Counted from the stretch's first letter, positions 23,209-33,372 are shown. The stretch: DNA of 64,000 bases from Agrobacterium rosae (GCF_002915175.1 NZ_NXEJ01000005.1:1-64000), one strand, 5' to 3'. The notes: generated by a model not told the origin, from the letters alone. Made by a program: numbers and translations.

Positions 23209-25809
23209 ATGACAGAGAAGACAGACGTAGCGCAGATCGAAGAGGCCGATGCCGGTCTCGAAGGCTTTTTTGAGCGGTACAGGCCGCATCTCACATCTAT
23301 TACGGTGACGGTCGTCTTCGTGATGATGACCTTCACCATCTACAAGTTGACCTCCGAAGTCCGTTATGACGACATTGTCGATGCGCTTGCGGACACCAGC
23401 TGGAAGGCTGCGGCACTCGCGATTCTGTTCACGGGCTTAAGCTTTGCTGCCTTGATCTGTTATGATCTGAACGCCATAGAATATATCGGCAAGAAGCTGC
23501 CCACCCCTTCCGTCATTGCCACCGCATTCATTGCCTATGCTGTTGGTAATACGGCCGGTTTCGGCCCCCTGAGCGGTGGCGCTATCCGGTTCCGCGCCTA
23601 TTCACGCATGGGGCTTACCCCCTCTGATATTGCCCGCATCATTGCCTTTGTGACACTGTCTTTCGGTCTTGGACTGCTTGCCGTCAGCGCGTTGTCAACG
23701 CTAATCGTGGCCCCGCGCATCGCGACCATTATTGGTGTCGATCCAACGTGGTTGAGGGGCGGCGCGCTGGCGGTCATCTGCATCATGGCGACGTTGATGT
23801 ATCTGGGCCGCAACAGCCGGGTCATCCAGATCAAACGCCTGAAACTGCGCTTGCCCGACAGCCGCACGTCGTCGCGTCAGTTTTTGGTGTCAGCCCTCGA
23901 TATTGCCGCCTCTGCTTCCGTTCTCTACGTGCTCTTGCCGGAAACCAATGTGGGTTGGCCGAGCTTCTTTGCCATCTACGCGACAGCCGTAGGCTTGGGC
24001 GTTCTCAGCCATGTGCCCGCCGGTCTCGGCGTTTTCGAAACGGTCATGGTCGCAGGACTCGGCAACGCCATCAGCCTGGATCAGTTGCTGGGCGGGCTCG
24101 TCCTTTACCGGATGATCTACCATGTGCTTCCGCTTCTGGTCGCCATCATCCTGATGCTGGCAACGGAGATGAAGCAGTTTGCTTCCAAGCCCGTCATGGC
24201 CGATATCGGCCATCTTGCCGGGCGGCTGGCACCGTCTCTGCTTTCGGCCTATGCGCTCATTCTCGGCACCATGCTGATCTTTTCGAGCGTGACGCCAACT
24301 CCGGATAGCAATCTCGATTTCCTCTCCGGCTTCGTACCCTTGCCGATCATCGAAGCAGCGCACTTTCTGTCCAGTATTCTCGGCCTTGTCCTCGTGGTCG
24401 CATCTCGTGGTTTGAGCCAGAGACTCGATGGCGCGTGGTGGGTGGCGCTGGTTGCTGCGGCTGGCGGTCTTTTCCTGTCGCTGATCAAGGCTATCGCTGT
24501 TTTCGAGGCGATCTTCCTTGGAATCTTCATCGTTGCGCTATTCTTCAACATTCGCAGCTTCACCCGCCATGCTTCACTTCTGCGTCAGGCGCTGGGACCG
24601 ACATGGCTCGCCGCCATGGCCGTCATCGTTGCGGGTGCGGCGACCATCCTGTTCTTCGTTTACCGCGATACCGACTATAGCCAGACGCTCTGGTGGCAGT
24701 TCGAATTCTCGGAAGAGGCACCACGCAGTCTGCGCGCCTTGCTGGGACTGGTACTCGCCTCATCGACGGTCGCGATCTTCAGCCTCTTGCGGCCAGTCAT
24801 GTATCGCCCCGAAGAGATACATCCTGATGATATAGAGAAAGCCACAGCGATTGTTGAGAAACAGGATGTGGCGGATGCCAATCTCGTGCGCATGGGTGAC
24901 AAACACGTCATGCTGTCCGAGAGCGGCAAAGCCTTCATCATGTACGGTATTCGCGGTCGCTCCTGGATTGCGCTGGCTGACCCTGTCGGGGACGAAAACG
25001 ATTTCGCTGATCTGGTCTGGCAATTCGTGGAGACAGCCCGCTCATCTGGTGGAAGGGCGGTGTTTTACCAGATATCACCGGCTATTCTCACCCACTGCGC
25101 CGATGCAGGCCTGCGCGCCTTCAAGCTGGGCGAACTCGCCATGGTCGACCTCACCCGCTTCGAGCTGAAGGGTGGAAAATTGGCCAATCTGCGCCAATCA
25201 CTCAGCCGTGGCGCGCGGGACGGGCTGACATTTTCCGTCATAGACACTCCGCAAGTTGCGGATATCTATGATGACCTCAAACGCGTCTCCGATTCCTGGC
25301 TCGAGCACCACAATACCCGTGAAAAGACCTTCTCCCTCGGCTCTTTCGAGAAGGACTACATTCTCTCGCAACCCGTTGCGGTGCTGCACAAGGATGGCAA
25401 GGTTACCGCTTTCGCCAACCTGTTGATGACGGAAACGAAAAAAGAAGTGACCGTCGATCTCATGCGCTTCTCCCCGGATGCACCTCGCGGCGCGATGGAT
25501 TTCCTGTTTGTCAGCATTATTGAATATATGCGCGAACAGGGTTACTCCTATTTCAACCTGGGCATGGCTCCGCTTTCTGGCATGTCCAAAAGAGAGGCGG
25601 CTCCGGTCTGGGATCGGATTGGCGGGACATTATTCGAACACGGTGAGCGTTTCTACAATTTCAAAGGATTGAGAGCGTTCAAATCGAAGTTCCACCCGAA
25701 ATGGGAGCCGCGTTATGTCGCGGTTTCCAACGGCACGAGCGCCGCTTTGGCCCTAATGGACGCGACCGTTCTCATCAGCGGCGGCGTCAGAGGAGTGATT
25801 GGTAAATGA
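23209..25809 (+). CDS. lpiA: Lysyl-phosphatidylglycerol synthase (MprF/LpiA)
   Basis: An 866-residue inner-membrane enzyme. About 14 helices of the flippase-type domain lie at roughly residues 30-530, with GNTAGFGPLSGGAIRFRAYS and SHVPAGLGVFETVM as markers. The C-terminal cytosolic synthase domain has VMLSESGKAFIMYGIRGRSW, RQSLSRGARDGL and YFNLGMAPLSG. It transfers lysine from lysyl-tRNA to phosphatidylglycerol and flips the product. In rhizobia it is induced by acid. I start at MTEKTD; a GTG at 23170 is an alternative. It overlaps acvB (ATGA). Confidence 0.93.
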   Translation: MTEKTDVAQIEEADAGLEGFFERYRPHLTSITVTVVFVMMTFTIYKLTSEVRYDDIVDALADTSWKAAALAILFTGLSFAALICYDLNAIEYIGKKLPTPSVIATAFIAYAVGNTAGFGPLSGGAIRFRAYSRMGLTPSDIARIIAFVTLSFGLGLLAVSALSTLIVAPRIATIIGVDPTWLRGGALAVICIMATLMYLGRNSRVIQIKRLKLRLPDSRTSSRQFLVSALDIAASASVLYVLLPETNVGWPSFFAIYATAVGLGVLSHVPAGLGVFETVMVAGLGNAISLDQLLGGLVLYRMIYHVLPLLVAIILMLATEMKQFASKPVMADIGHLAGRLAPSLLSAYALILGTMLIFSSVTPTPDSNLDFLSGFVPLPIIEAAHFLSSILGLVLVVASRGLSQRLDGAWWVALVAAAGGLFLSLIKAIAVFEAIFLGIFIVALFFNIRSFTRHASLLRQALGPTWLAAMAVIVAGAATILFFVYRDTDYSQTLWWQFEFSEEAPRSLRALLGLVLASSTVAIFSLLRPVMYRPEEIHPDDIEKATAIVEKQDVADANLVRMGDKHVMLSESGKAFIMYGIRGRSWIALADPVGDENDFADLVWQFVETARSSGGRAVFYQISPAILTHCADAGLRAFKLGELAMVDLTRFELKGGKLANLRQSLSRGARDGLTFSVIDTPQVADIYDDLKRVSDSWLEHHNTREKTFSLGSFEKDYILSQPVAVLHKDGKVTAFANLLMTETKKEVTVDLMRFSPDAPRGAMDFLFVSIIEYMREQGYSYFNLGMAPLSGMSKREAAPVWDRIGGTLFEHGERFYNFKGLRAFKSKFHPKWEPRYVAVSNGTSAALALMDATVLISGGVRGVIGK

Positions 25810-27176
25810 CAGGCCTGAAATATCTGAAAGCAGCGTTGGTAGCAGCGACACTCTCTATTCCATTTCACGTGTCAGCACAAGACGCCAATGGCTATCAGAC
25901 AGGCATGATCCCTCCCGATCACATCATGCTGCCGGACGGTGATGTCAGCGCCAATATCTTCCTGATATCTGGCCCGACCGGCTGGGGTGAAGCAGAGCAA
26001 ACCGAAGCGGAAGCGCTGGTCGAAAAAGGTGCTGCCGTCGTCGGCATCGATTTCCCGAAATATATCGAAGCACTCAAGGCAGATGATGATGAGTGCATCT
26101 ACATGATCTCGGACATCGAGGAGCTTGCGCAGGAAATACAGCGCAAGGCCGGCGTCTCCAATTATCGCCCGCCTATCATCGCTGGAATCGGTGACGGTGC
26201 GACGCTTGCCCTTGCCATGATTGCGCAGAGCCCAGCGGCAACGATCGGCGAGGCCGTCGCAGTCGATCCTGTTGCCGGTATTCCACTGGAGAAAATACTT
26301 TGCACACCGGCCACAAAGCAGAAGGATAATGACCGGACAATCTATGGCCTGACCGATGGTCCGCTGCCGGCACCTGTCAGCGTCGTGTTCACGCCTAAAG
26401 CGGATGCCAAGGGCCGCGCCCACGTCGAAGACCTCTTGAAATCCCACGCCGATATCGACATCAAGGACGTGACAGACGATGCGCAGGCAGCCCTGGCGCA
26501 GACACTGCAAGACCGTATCGATGCGGCCGGAAATTCGGATAATCCCCTGGGTCTGCCGTTGACTGTCCTGGAAGCCAAACCAACCATGGATACGATGGCG
26601 ATCATCTATTCCGGTGACGGTGGCTGGCGCGATCTGGACAAGGATGTCGGCAGCTTCCTCCAGCAGGATGGTGTGCCCACCATCGGCGTGGATTCTCTGC
26701 GGTATTTCTGGTCCGAGAAAAAACCGGACGATATTGCGGCCGATCTCTCGCGCATCATCGACACCTACCGCAAGGAATGGAAGGTCAAGAATGTCATGCT
26801 GATCGGCTATTCATTCGGTGCCGACGTTTTGCCTGTTACCTTCAACTTGCTGCCGGAAAAAGATAAAAGCCGTGTCGTACAGATGAGCCTGCTGTCTCTA
26901 TCCCATGAGGTTTCCTATGAAATCTCGGTCGGCGGGTGGCTGGGCGTTTCCGGTTCAGGCACACAAGACCCGGTTAAGGATCTTGAGAAAATCAACCCGA
27001 AGATCGTACAGTGCGTGTATGGCACGGACGATGAAGACGCCGCCTGCCCAGACCTGAAGGACAAAGGCGCGGAAATCATCGGCATCGATGGCGGACATCA
27101 CTTCGATGAGGATTATGAGGCGCTCACAAAGAGAATCGTCGCCTCCCTCAAAAAGCGGTTGCAGCAGCAACCGTAA
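25806..27176 (+). CDS. acvB: AcvB, lysyl-phosphatidylglycerol hydrolase
   Basis: A 456-residue periplasmic protein with a signal peptide (about 1-24, ending VSAQD). The C-terminal half is VirJ-like and holds GYSFGAD with the candidate nucleophile Ser336; MAIIYSGDGGWRDLDKDVG begins that domain. Agrobacterium AcvB removes lysyl-phosphatidylglycerol made by the neighbouring enzyme, and it affects acid tolerance and T-DNA transfer. Overlap of start and stop with lpiA shows a tight synthesis-hydrolysis pair. Confidence 0.92.
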   Translation: MTGLKYLKAALVAATLSIPFHVSAQDANGYQTGMIPPDHIMLPDGDVSANIFLISGPTGWGEAEQTEAEALVEKGAAVVGIDFPKYIEALKADDDECIYMISDIEELAQEIQRKAGVSNYRPPIIAGIGDGATLALAMIAQSPAATIGEAVAVDPVAGIPLEKILCTPATKQKDNDRTIYGLTDGPLPAPVSVVFTPKADAKGRAHVEDLLKSHADIDIKDVTDDAQAALAQTLQDRIDAAGNSDNPLGLPLTVLEAKPTMDTMAIIYSGDGGWRDLDKDVGSFLQQDGVPTIGVDSLRYFWSEKKPDDIAADLSRIIDTYRKEWKVKNVMLIGYSFGADVLPVTFNLLPEKDKSRVVQMSLLSLSHEVSYEISVGGWLGVSGSGTQDPVKDLEKINPKIVQCVYGTDDEDAACPDLKDKGAEIIGIDGGHHFDEDYEALTKRIVASLKKRLQQQP

Positions 27177-27231
27177 CCGAAATTCTTTGTCGACATATTG
27201 AATACACCGCTTCAACTCTGTATCCGTTGCC

Positions 27232-28398
27232 ATGATGTCAACGAAAGCCCCACTCATGTTCCTCGGCACCAAGCCAGCACCTATCGGTAATGCAGAACGG
27301 TTCGAGAGGCTCGAACGCCTCCGCGCTAAAATGGCTAAACAGGATATTGCCGCTCTGCTGCTCGGCTCTACCGAAAGCCTTCGTTACTTCACCGGCTTGG
27401 TATGGCACCAGAGCGAACGGCTGTTGGGCGCTGTCGTCACCCCGACAGATTTGCATTACATCGTTCCCGGCTTCGAAAAGAGCCGCGTCGATACGCTGCC
27501 GCACATCGATGGCGATATTCATATCTGGCAGGAAGAGCAGCACCCCGCGACACTCGTCGGCTCGCTGGTTGGTCGGCAGGGCCGGGTCGCACTGGATGAA
27601 GGTCTACCGCTTTTTATCTATCACAGCCTCGTAAGAGAGCTTGGGCAGGACCGGTTGATAGACGGTGGGCCTTTGGTCAGCGGCTTGCGCATTCAAAAAT
27701 CGCAGTCTGAAATCGCCATTATCCAATACGCCATGGATTTGACTCTGGAGGTGCATAAACGAGCCCATCGTTTGATGAAACCTGGCATCCGCGCATCGGA
27801 AGTGGTTCGTTACATTGACGAGCAGCATCTGGAGCTTGGCGGTGAAGGCGGCTCCTATTTCTGCATAGTGTCCTTCGGCAAAGCCACTTCGCTCCCGCAC
27901 GGGGCAGATGGTGACCAGACCTTACAGGATGGTGACGTTATTCTGGTAGATACCGGAACGCGCATCGATGGATACCATTCCGACATCACACGCACCTATG
28001 TCCTTGAAAACCCGGCAGCGGATTTTGCGCAGGCCTGGGCGATCGAGCGCGAAGCACAACAAGCCGTTTTTGATGCCGCAGAACTCGGTGCCCCCTGCAG
28101 CAGTCTCGACGATGCCGCCCGCAACGTTCTGATAAAGCATGGACTGGGGCCGGATTACGCGCTGCCGGGTCTGCCGCATCGGGCTGGCCATGGCCTCGGT
28201 TTGGAAATTCACGAAGAGCCCTATATCGTACGCGGGAATTCTCTTCCGCTGGCGCAAGGCATGTGTTTTTCCAACGAGCCCATGCTTGTTTACCCCGACC
28301 GTTTCGGCATTCGCCTGGAGGACCACATTTATATGAGCAGCGAAGGCGCAAACTGGTTCACCCAGCCGGCAAAATCACCTACGGAACCATTTTCCTGA
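27232..28398 (+). CDS. M24 (Xaa-Pro type) aminopeptidase
   Basis: A 388-residue metallopeptidase. The pita-bread metal ligands are visible: LVDTGTRIDGYHSDITR (two Asp), HRAGHGLGLEIHEEP (His), FSNEPM (Glu) and GIRLEDH (Glu). The N-terminal creatinase-type domain is at about 1-150. It probably cuts X-Pro peptides, although related enzymes act on other substrates. Another ATG at 27235 is possible. It lies between acvB and telA on the same strand. Confidence 0.87.
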   Translation: MMSTKAPLMFLGTKPAPIGNAERFERLERLRAKMAKQDIAALLLGSTESLRYFTGLVWHQSERLLGAVVTPTDLHYIVPGFEKSRVDTLPHIDGDIHIWQEEQHPATLVGSLVGRQGRVALDEGLPLFIYHSLVRELGQDRLIDGGPLVSGLRIQKSQSEIAIIQYAMDLTLEVHKRAHRLMKPGIRASEVVRYIDEQHLELGGEGGSYFCIVSFGKATSLPHGADGDQTLQDGDVILVDTGTRIDGYHSDITRTYVLENPAADFAQAWAIEREAQQAVFDAAELGAPCSSLDDAARNVLIKHGLGPDYALPGLPHRAGHGLGLEIHEEPYIVRGNSLPLAQGMCFSNEPMLVYPDRFGIRLEDHIYMSSEGANWFTQPAKSPTEPFS

Positions 28399-28477
28399 AA
28401 ACGCGAATAAATTGCTACGTTTCTATTAGGTCTAAAATATAGTTTTTTAGCCGCGAATCATATCTCTGGAGCTGACG

Positions 28478-29815
28478 ATGTCCGTTGCCGAAAAAAGAAA
28501 AACGAAGACACCTATTCTGGTAGAGCGGATCGCGGACTTTATCGAGAAAATACAGTCTACTAAAAAGCCGGATGGCACATTCGACACAAAGAAGATCGGT
28601 GCTTTGTGGAATGAAGAGGTCCGTTTTCATTTTGAAAATGGCCGGACGGAAAAAACGCTCGAACTGTATATTGTAAAATATAGATATGCGCTCAAAGATG
28701 CGTTTGGCCCCAAGACGACACCACTTGCCATCTGTAACATGAAAAAACTACGTGAGCGGCTGGATACTTATATCAAGACCGCAGAATATCCTGTGAGAGG
28801 TGTTGCGAGTTCGATCCAGGAAAAGCTTGAGCGAGCAGAGTACAACATGGCAGGGCGCAAGCCACGCTTCCTTCTGCGCGTTTCGGATTTCATCGCCGCA
28901 ACCAATGGCCTCACCACCAAGGCGGAAATGCAGGCGTTGTGGGACGCAGAGATGGCGTCCATGGGAGACAAGGCGCAGGCCACCGTCATCTCCTACATCA
29001 CCAAATACCGTAATGCGCTGCGTGAGGCCTTCGGTGACGACCACCCCATGCTGCGCATCGCAGCGGGCACGCCGCAGCTTTATGACGAAGCGCGCAAGAT
29101 CAAGATGGCGAAGATCGCCAACAAGCATGGCTCGCTCATCACCTTCGACAACTATGCCGAGGTCATGAGACGGTGTCGCCGCTACCTGCAATCCTCCGAC
29201 CCCATGACAATCGCCATCGGCCTGATGGGAACGACGGGCCGGCGTCCCTATGAAATCTTCACGCAGGCCGAACTGACGCCCGCCGCCTATGGCAAGGGTG
29301 TTTCCAAGTGGAGCGTGTTGTTCAACGGACAGGCTAAAACCAAACAGGGCGAAGGCACGAAGTTCGGCGTCACCTACGAAATCCCGGTGCTGGAACAGTC
29401 GAAAACCGTGCTTGATGCCTATCGCCGCCTGCGGGACAGCAGCGATGGCAAGCTGTGGCTGGGGCTCAGCGTCGATGATTTTACGTCCGAGGTCCGCCTG
29501 CCGCTACGCGATGAGGTGATCAGCAAATTCGAGGATATCTGGCCCAAGGAAGAGCCGCCAAAACCCTATGGCCTGCGTCATCTCTACGCCGAAATCGCCT
29601 TCCGCAATTTCGCACCATCCAGCGTTACCAAGAACAGCTATTTTGCCGCCATTCTAGGCCATAACAACAACGACCTCGAAACGTCATTGTCGTATATGAC
29701 CTACACATTTCCAGAGGATGCGGACGTATCCAGGGCTCGCGCTGAAAAGGTCGCTGATCGAACGATTCGGCAGATGGTCGAGGTGAACCGAATTCCGGGC
29801 ATGCCGCAGACGTAG
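28478..29815 (+). CDS. telA: Telomere resolvase (protelomerase) TelA
   Basis: A 445-residue enzyme that cuts and rejoins replicated telomere palindromes to make the hairpin ends of the Agrobacterium linear chromosome. It matches TelA of strain C58 from memory over the whole length: NGRTEKTLELYI, ICNMKKLRERL, FGDDHPML, ANKHG. The catalytic part has TGRRPYEIFTQAE (Arg255/256), GQAKTKQGEGTKFG (Lys287), PYGLRHLYAE (Arg367), ILGHNNNDLETSLSYMTYT (His395, Tyr406 as likely nucleophile). GGAGCTGACG precedes the ATG. The gene is intact, so the host very probably has a linear replicon. Confidence 0.96.
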   Translation: MSVAEKRKTKTPILVERIADFIEKIQSTKKPDGTFDTKKIGALWNEEVRFHFENGRTEKTLELYIVKYRYALKDAFGPKTTPLAICNMKKLRERLDTYIKTAEYPVRGVASSIQEKLERAEYNMAGRKPRFLLRVSDFIAATNGLTTKAEMQALWDAEMASMGDKAQATVISYITKYRNALREAFGDDHPMLRIAAGTPQLYDEARKIKMAKIANKHGSLITFDNYAEVMRRCRRYLQSSDPMTIAIGLMGTTGRRPYEIFTQAELTPAAYGKGVSKWSVLFNGQAKTKQGEGTKFGVTYEIPVLEQSKTVLDAYRRLRDSSDGKLWLGLSVDDFTSEVRLPLRDEVISKFEDIWPKEEPPKPYGLRHLYAEIAFRNFAPSSVTKNSYFAAILGHNNNDLETSLSYMTYTFPEDADVSRARAEKVADRTIRQMVEVNRIPGMPQT

Positions 29816-29849
29816 CACCCGGCGGTCTAACCGGGGATATCTTTTATCC

Positions 29850-31454
29850 TTACAAGGCGCTTGCGCGCGCCGCCTGCACCCGCGGATCTGGATCAAGACC
29901 CGCCGCCAGCAGCTTGCGGGTGTAATCCATTCCAGGCGTTTCAAATATCTGCCTGACGGTCCCCATTTCCACCACTTCCCCATGCTGCATGACCATGACG
30001 TGGTCCGCAAAGTCCCGCACCACGGGTAGATCATGGGCGATGAAGATGAAGGCGATGCCGAGTTCCTTGCGCAGCTTGTCTAGAAGCGCGATGACCTGCG
30101 CCTGAATGGAAACATCGAGCGCTGACACCGCCTCATCGCAGACGATCAGTTGCGGCTCCAGCGCCAAGGCGCGGGCAATCGCAATACGCTGGCGTTGGCC
30201 TCCGGAAAACTGATGCGGGTAGCGGGCCGCGTGGGTTGGCGACAGACCGACCTGTGCGAGCAGTTCATCGACACGCGCGCGCCACTTCGCTTTCGGCAGA
30301 ATTTCCGGGTGAATGACCCATGCTTCCGAAATCAGCTGATAGACGGACATGCGTGGATTAAGCGATTGCGTCGGGTCCTGAAACACCATCTGCATCTGGC
30401 GACGAAGACCGTAAAGCTCCTTCGGGGGCATGGCCAGAAGATCGCGTCCCTTCCACAAAGCCTTGCCGGAATCTGCCGGTTCCAGCCGCAGCAGTGCGCG
30501 GGCCAGCGTCGATTTACCGGAACCACTTTCACCGACGATAGCAAGCGTTTCGCCGGCCATCAGATCGAACGACACACCCTTCAGCGCTTTGAAGGCACCG
30601 TAGGATTTTTCGAGATTTTCGACATGCAGAAGCGGCTCGCCCTTGGCGTCCGGCTCATGCATCTTGCCCTTTCCGGGGGCAGCCGAGATGAGCTTCAGCG
30701 TGTAAGGGTGTTTGGGGTTGTGATAGACCTCGTCCGGCGTGCCGGATTCAACGATCTCGCCGGAGTTCATGACGACGACACGATCTGCGATCTCTGCCAC
30801 GACGCCGAGATCGTGGGTGATCAGCAGCAGGCCCATGCCAGTCTCTTTTTGCAGCTCGCCCAAGAGTTTGAGCACTTCCGCCTGCACCGTCACGTCGAGC
30901 GCAGTGGTGGGCTCATCCGCAATGACGATATCGGGCTTCATGGCCAGCGCCATGGCAATCATGATGCGCTGGCGCTGGCCGCCGGAGAACTGGTGCGGGT
31001 ATTTGTCCATCGCCGCTTCCGGCGAAGGAAGACCGACGCGGGCGAAGAGTTCCAGCGCACGTTTGCGCGCCGTATCCGCCGTCACGCCGTGGATAGTCAT
31101 GACCTCGATAATTTGCCAGCCGACGGTGTAGACCGGGTTGAGATGGCTGAGCGGGTCCTGAAAGATCATGGCGATGCGCTTGCCATTGACGGCGCGGCGC
31201 TCCTCGCTGGTCATTTTCAGCAGGTCCTGCCCCGAGAACAGGATTTCGCCATTGGTGATTTCACCCGGCGGCATATCCAGAATGTTCATGATGGCGGATG
31301 CCGAGACTGACTTGCCCGAGCCACTTTCGCCCAGAATGGCCAGCGTTTCACCACGATCCAGATACCAGTTGATGTTCTTTACCGCATTGACGATGCCGCC
31401 CGCCGTGTGAAATTGGACGGAGAGATTGCGGACTTCCAGCAGATGATCAGCCAT
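29850..31454 (-). CDS. Peptide-type ABC transporter, double ATPase
   Basis: A 534-residue fusion of two ABC ATPases of the DppD/DppF (GsiA, YejF) type. Each half has Walker A (GESGSGKS), the signature (FSGGQRQRIMIAMAL, then FSGGQRQRIAIARAL) and Walker B (VIADEPTTALD, then IVCDEAVSALD). It energises the transporter encoded just upstream. Its start overlaps the permease stop by eight bases. It is convergent with telA. Confidence 0.93.
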   Translation of the reverse strand: MADHLLEVRNLSVQFHTAGGIVNAVKNINWYLDRGETLAILGESGSGKSVSASAIMNILDMPPGEITNGEILFSGQDLLKMTSEERRAVNGKRIAMIFQDPLSHLNPVYTVGWQIIEVMTIHGVTADTARKRALELFARVGLPSPEAAMDKYPHQFSGGQRQRIMIAMALAMKPDIVIADEPTTALDVTVQAEVLKLLGELQKETGMGLLLITHDLGVVAEIADRVVVMNSGEIVESGTPDEVYHNPKHPYTLKLISAAPGKGKMHEPDAKGEPLLHVENLEKSYGAFKALKGVSFDLMAGETLAIVGESGSGKSTLARALLRLEPADSGKALWKGRDLLAMPPKELYGLRRQMQMVFQDPTQSLNPRMSVYQLISEAWVIHPEILPKAKWRARVDELLAQVGLSPTHAARYPHQFSGGQRQRIAIARALALEPQLIVCDEAVSALDVSIQAQVIALLDKLRKELGIAFIFIAHDLPVVRDFADHVMVMQHGEVVEMGTVRQIFETPGMDYTRKLLAAGLDPDPRVQAARASAL

Positions 31455-32382
31455 TCTTTTTGCCTCCTATTTCCAGTCTCCAGCGCTGGACGGGATCAAG
31501 CGCGACACGCATCCAGTTCGACAACAGGTTCAAGGAGAGCGTGGTGAGAATGATCGCCAGCCCCGGCCAGAAGGCCAGCCACCAGGCATTGGTCAGATAT
31601 TGCTTGCCCTGCGCCACCATCAAACCCCAGGTGATTTCCGGCGGCTGAATGCCGATACCGAGGAAGGACAGCGAGGATTCAGCCAGCATGACGAAGGCGA
31701 AATCGAGCGTCGCAATCGTCACCAGCGTTGGAAACACCATGGGCAGGATGTGGCGGAAGACGATGCGCATGGATGAGGCACCCATGACCTGCGCTGCCTG
31801 CACGAACATGCGCTGGCGAATTTCCATGACCTCGGCGCGGGTGGTTCGCAGATAGACTGGAATACGGGTAATGGCCAAAACGATGATGATATTACCGACC
31901 GATGGTGCCAGCATGTAAAGCACGATCACCGCCAAAAGCAGCGACGGGAAGGACATGATGACATCCGCCAGACGCATGATGATATTGGACACGCGTTCTG
32001 AGGCATAACCGGCGATCAGGCCCAGCAGAGAGCCGATGACGGCGGAACAAACCACCGCTCCAGCGGCGATCATCAGGGTATTTTGTGCCGCCACGATGAT
32101 GCGCGCCAGCAGCGAGCGACCAAGAGCATCGCCGCCCAGTATGAAAAGCCAGCCCTTATCAACGGTAAAGGGTGCGAGATTGCGGGCGCGCAGGTTCATG
32201 GAAACCGCCGTATCGCCCATCAGCATCGGGCCGAACAGAGCACAGAACACCGCAATGATCAGGAAAACCGCAGCGCAACAGGCGAACTTATCGTGCCACA
32301 GCATTCCAAGAATAACGGACACACGGCCGCGAGGCTTGGCGTCAATGGTCTGGACATGGGGAAGTGTACTAGACATGGTCAT
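31447..32382 (-). CDS. Peptide-type ABC transporter permease (DppC-like)
   Basis: A 311-residue inner-membrane permease with about six helices; the loop EIRQRMFVQAAQVMGASSMRI contacts the ATPase and LAESSLSFLGIGIQPPEITWG is a DppC signature. I start at MTMSSTLP (32382), five bases past the stop of the preceding gene; the longer frame would overlap that gene. It pairs with the DppB-like permease. Confidence 0.9.
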   Translation of the reverse strand: MTMSSTLPHVQTIDAKPRGRVSVILGMLWHDKFACCAAVFLIIAVFCALFGPMLMGDTAVSMNLRARNLAPFTVDKGWLFILGGDALGRSLLARIIVAAQNTLMIAAGAVVCSAVIGSLLGLIAGYASERVSNIIMRLADVIMSFPSLLLAVIVLYMLAPSVGNIIIVLAITRIPVYLRTTRAEVMEIRQRMFVQAAQVMGASSMRIVFRHILPMVFPTLVTIATLDFAFVMLAESSLSFLGIGIQPPEITWGLMVAQGKQYLTNAWWLAFWPGLAIILTTLSLNLLSNWMRVALDPVQRWRLEIGGKKNG

Positions 32383-32386
32383 GACC

Positions 32387-33301
32387 TCAAGTCCGCAGGC
32401 GCGGATCGAGTGCCGCATAGGCAAGATCGATCAGCAGGTTCATGATGAAAATGGCAATCGCTGTAACCATGATCGCCGCGAGGATGACGTTGAAGTCACG
32501 CTGAAGAATGGAATCGATCATCAGCTTGCCGACACCGGGGAAACCGAAAATGGTCTCCACCACCACGGCACCGTTCAGCATCGCCGCCGCCTGGTCGCCA
32601 ATGACAGTGATAACAGGCAGCATGGCGTTGCGAAGCGTATGCACAAAGATGATCGTGCGGTTGTTGACGCCCTTTGCCCGCGCGGTCTTCACATAGGCTG
32701 AGCCGAAGGCAGACAGCATGGAACCGCGCACGATTTGCAGGATGAGGCCGAAGGGGCGGATGAAGAGAACCGCAATCGGCAAAATCCAGTGCCAGATGGT
32801 GCCAGTACCAGATGTCGGCACCCAGCCGAGCGTGACCGAGAAGACGACGATACCGACGATTGCGATCCAGAAGTCAGGTGCGGAGGCACCGATGAGCGAG
32901 ATCAGCGATACGAAGCGATCAAACACGCCACCGGGACGGAAGGCGGCGATGGAACCGATGACGATTGCAGCGACTGTCACCAGCGTGATGGTGATCAGCG
33001 CCAGTTGAAGCGTCCAGGTGAAGGCTTCCAGCACCACATCGATAGCGGGGCGGGCCTTGCGCAGGCTGTCACCGAAATCCAGATGCAGCACGTCCCAGAC
33101 GTAGCGTCCGAACTGTTCGATAAGCGGGTCATTGAGACCATTGAGTTCACGGAACTTGTCCAGCATCTCCTGGGAGGCATCGACCGGCAGGAACAGCGCC
33201 GCCGGGTCGCCTGTGAGACGAGAGAGGAAGAACACGATGACGATGAGTGCGATGAGCGAGAACAGGCTCGCTACGATCCGCTTGAAAATCTTCTTTCCCA
33301 T
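32387..33301 (-). CDS. Peptide-type ABC transporter permease (DppB-like)
   Basis: A 304-residue permease with a first helix at about 10-28, then RLTGDPAALFLPVDASQEM of the DppB periplasmic loop, and SAYVKTARAKGVNNRTII for ATPase contact. ETIFGFPGVGKLMIDSILQRD is a late DppB signature. It follows the binding-protein gene after a stem-loop. Confidence 0.9.
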   Translation of the reverse strand: MGKKIFKRIVASLFSLIALIVIVFFLSRLTGDPAALFLPVDASQEMLDKFRELNGLNDPLIEQFGRYVWDVLHLDFGDSLRKARPAIDVVLEAFTWTLQLALITITLVTVAAIVIGSIAAFRPGGVFDRFVSLISLIGASAPDFWIAIVGIVVFSVTLGWVPTSGTGTIWHWILPIAVLFIRPFGLILQIVRGSMLSAFGSAYVKTARAKGVNNRTIIFVHTLRNAMLPVITVIGDQAAAMLNGAVVVETIFGFPGVGKLMIDSILQRDFNVILAAIMVTAIAIFIMNLLIDLAYAALDPRLRT

Positions 33302-33323
33302 CGAACTTTCTCCGGTGATGGAG

Positions 33324-33350
33324 AAAAGGCGGAGAGGAATTCCGCCTTTT
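33324..33350 (-). terminator. Stem-loop between binding-protein and permease genes
   Basis: On the minus strand AAAAGGCGGA and TCCGCCTTTT pair over 10 bases around a 7-base loop, just after the binding-protein gene. It would act as a leaky terminator or mRNA stabiliser and raise binding-protein output. Confidence 0.65.
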
Positions 33351-33372
33351 CCGATTGGCTGATAGCGACGGA

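Noticed and set aside
28399..28477. Possible telomere palindrome beside telA
   Set aside because: I looked for a long A+T-rich perfect palindrome and found none; resolvase genes need not lie at telomeres.
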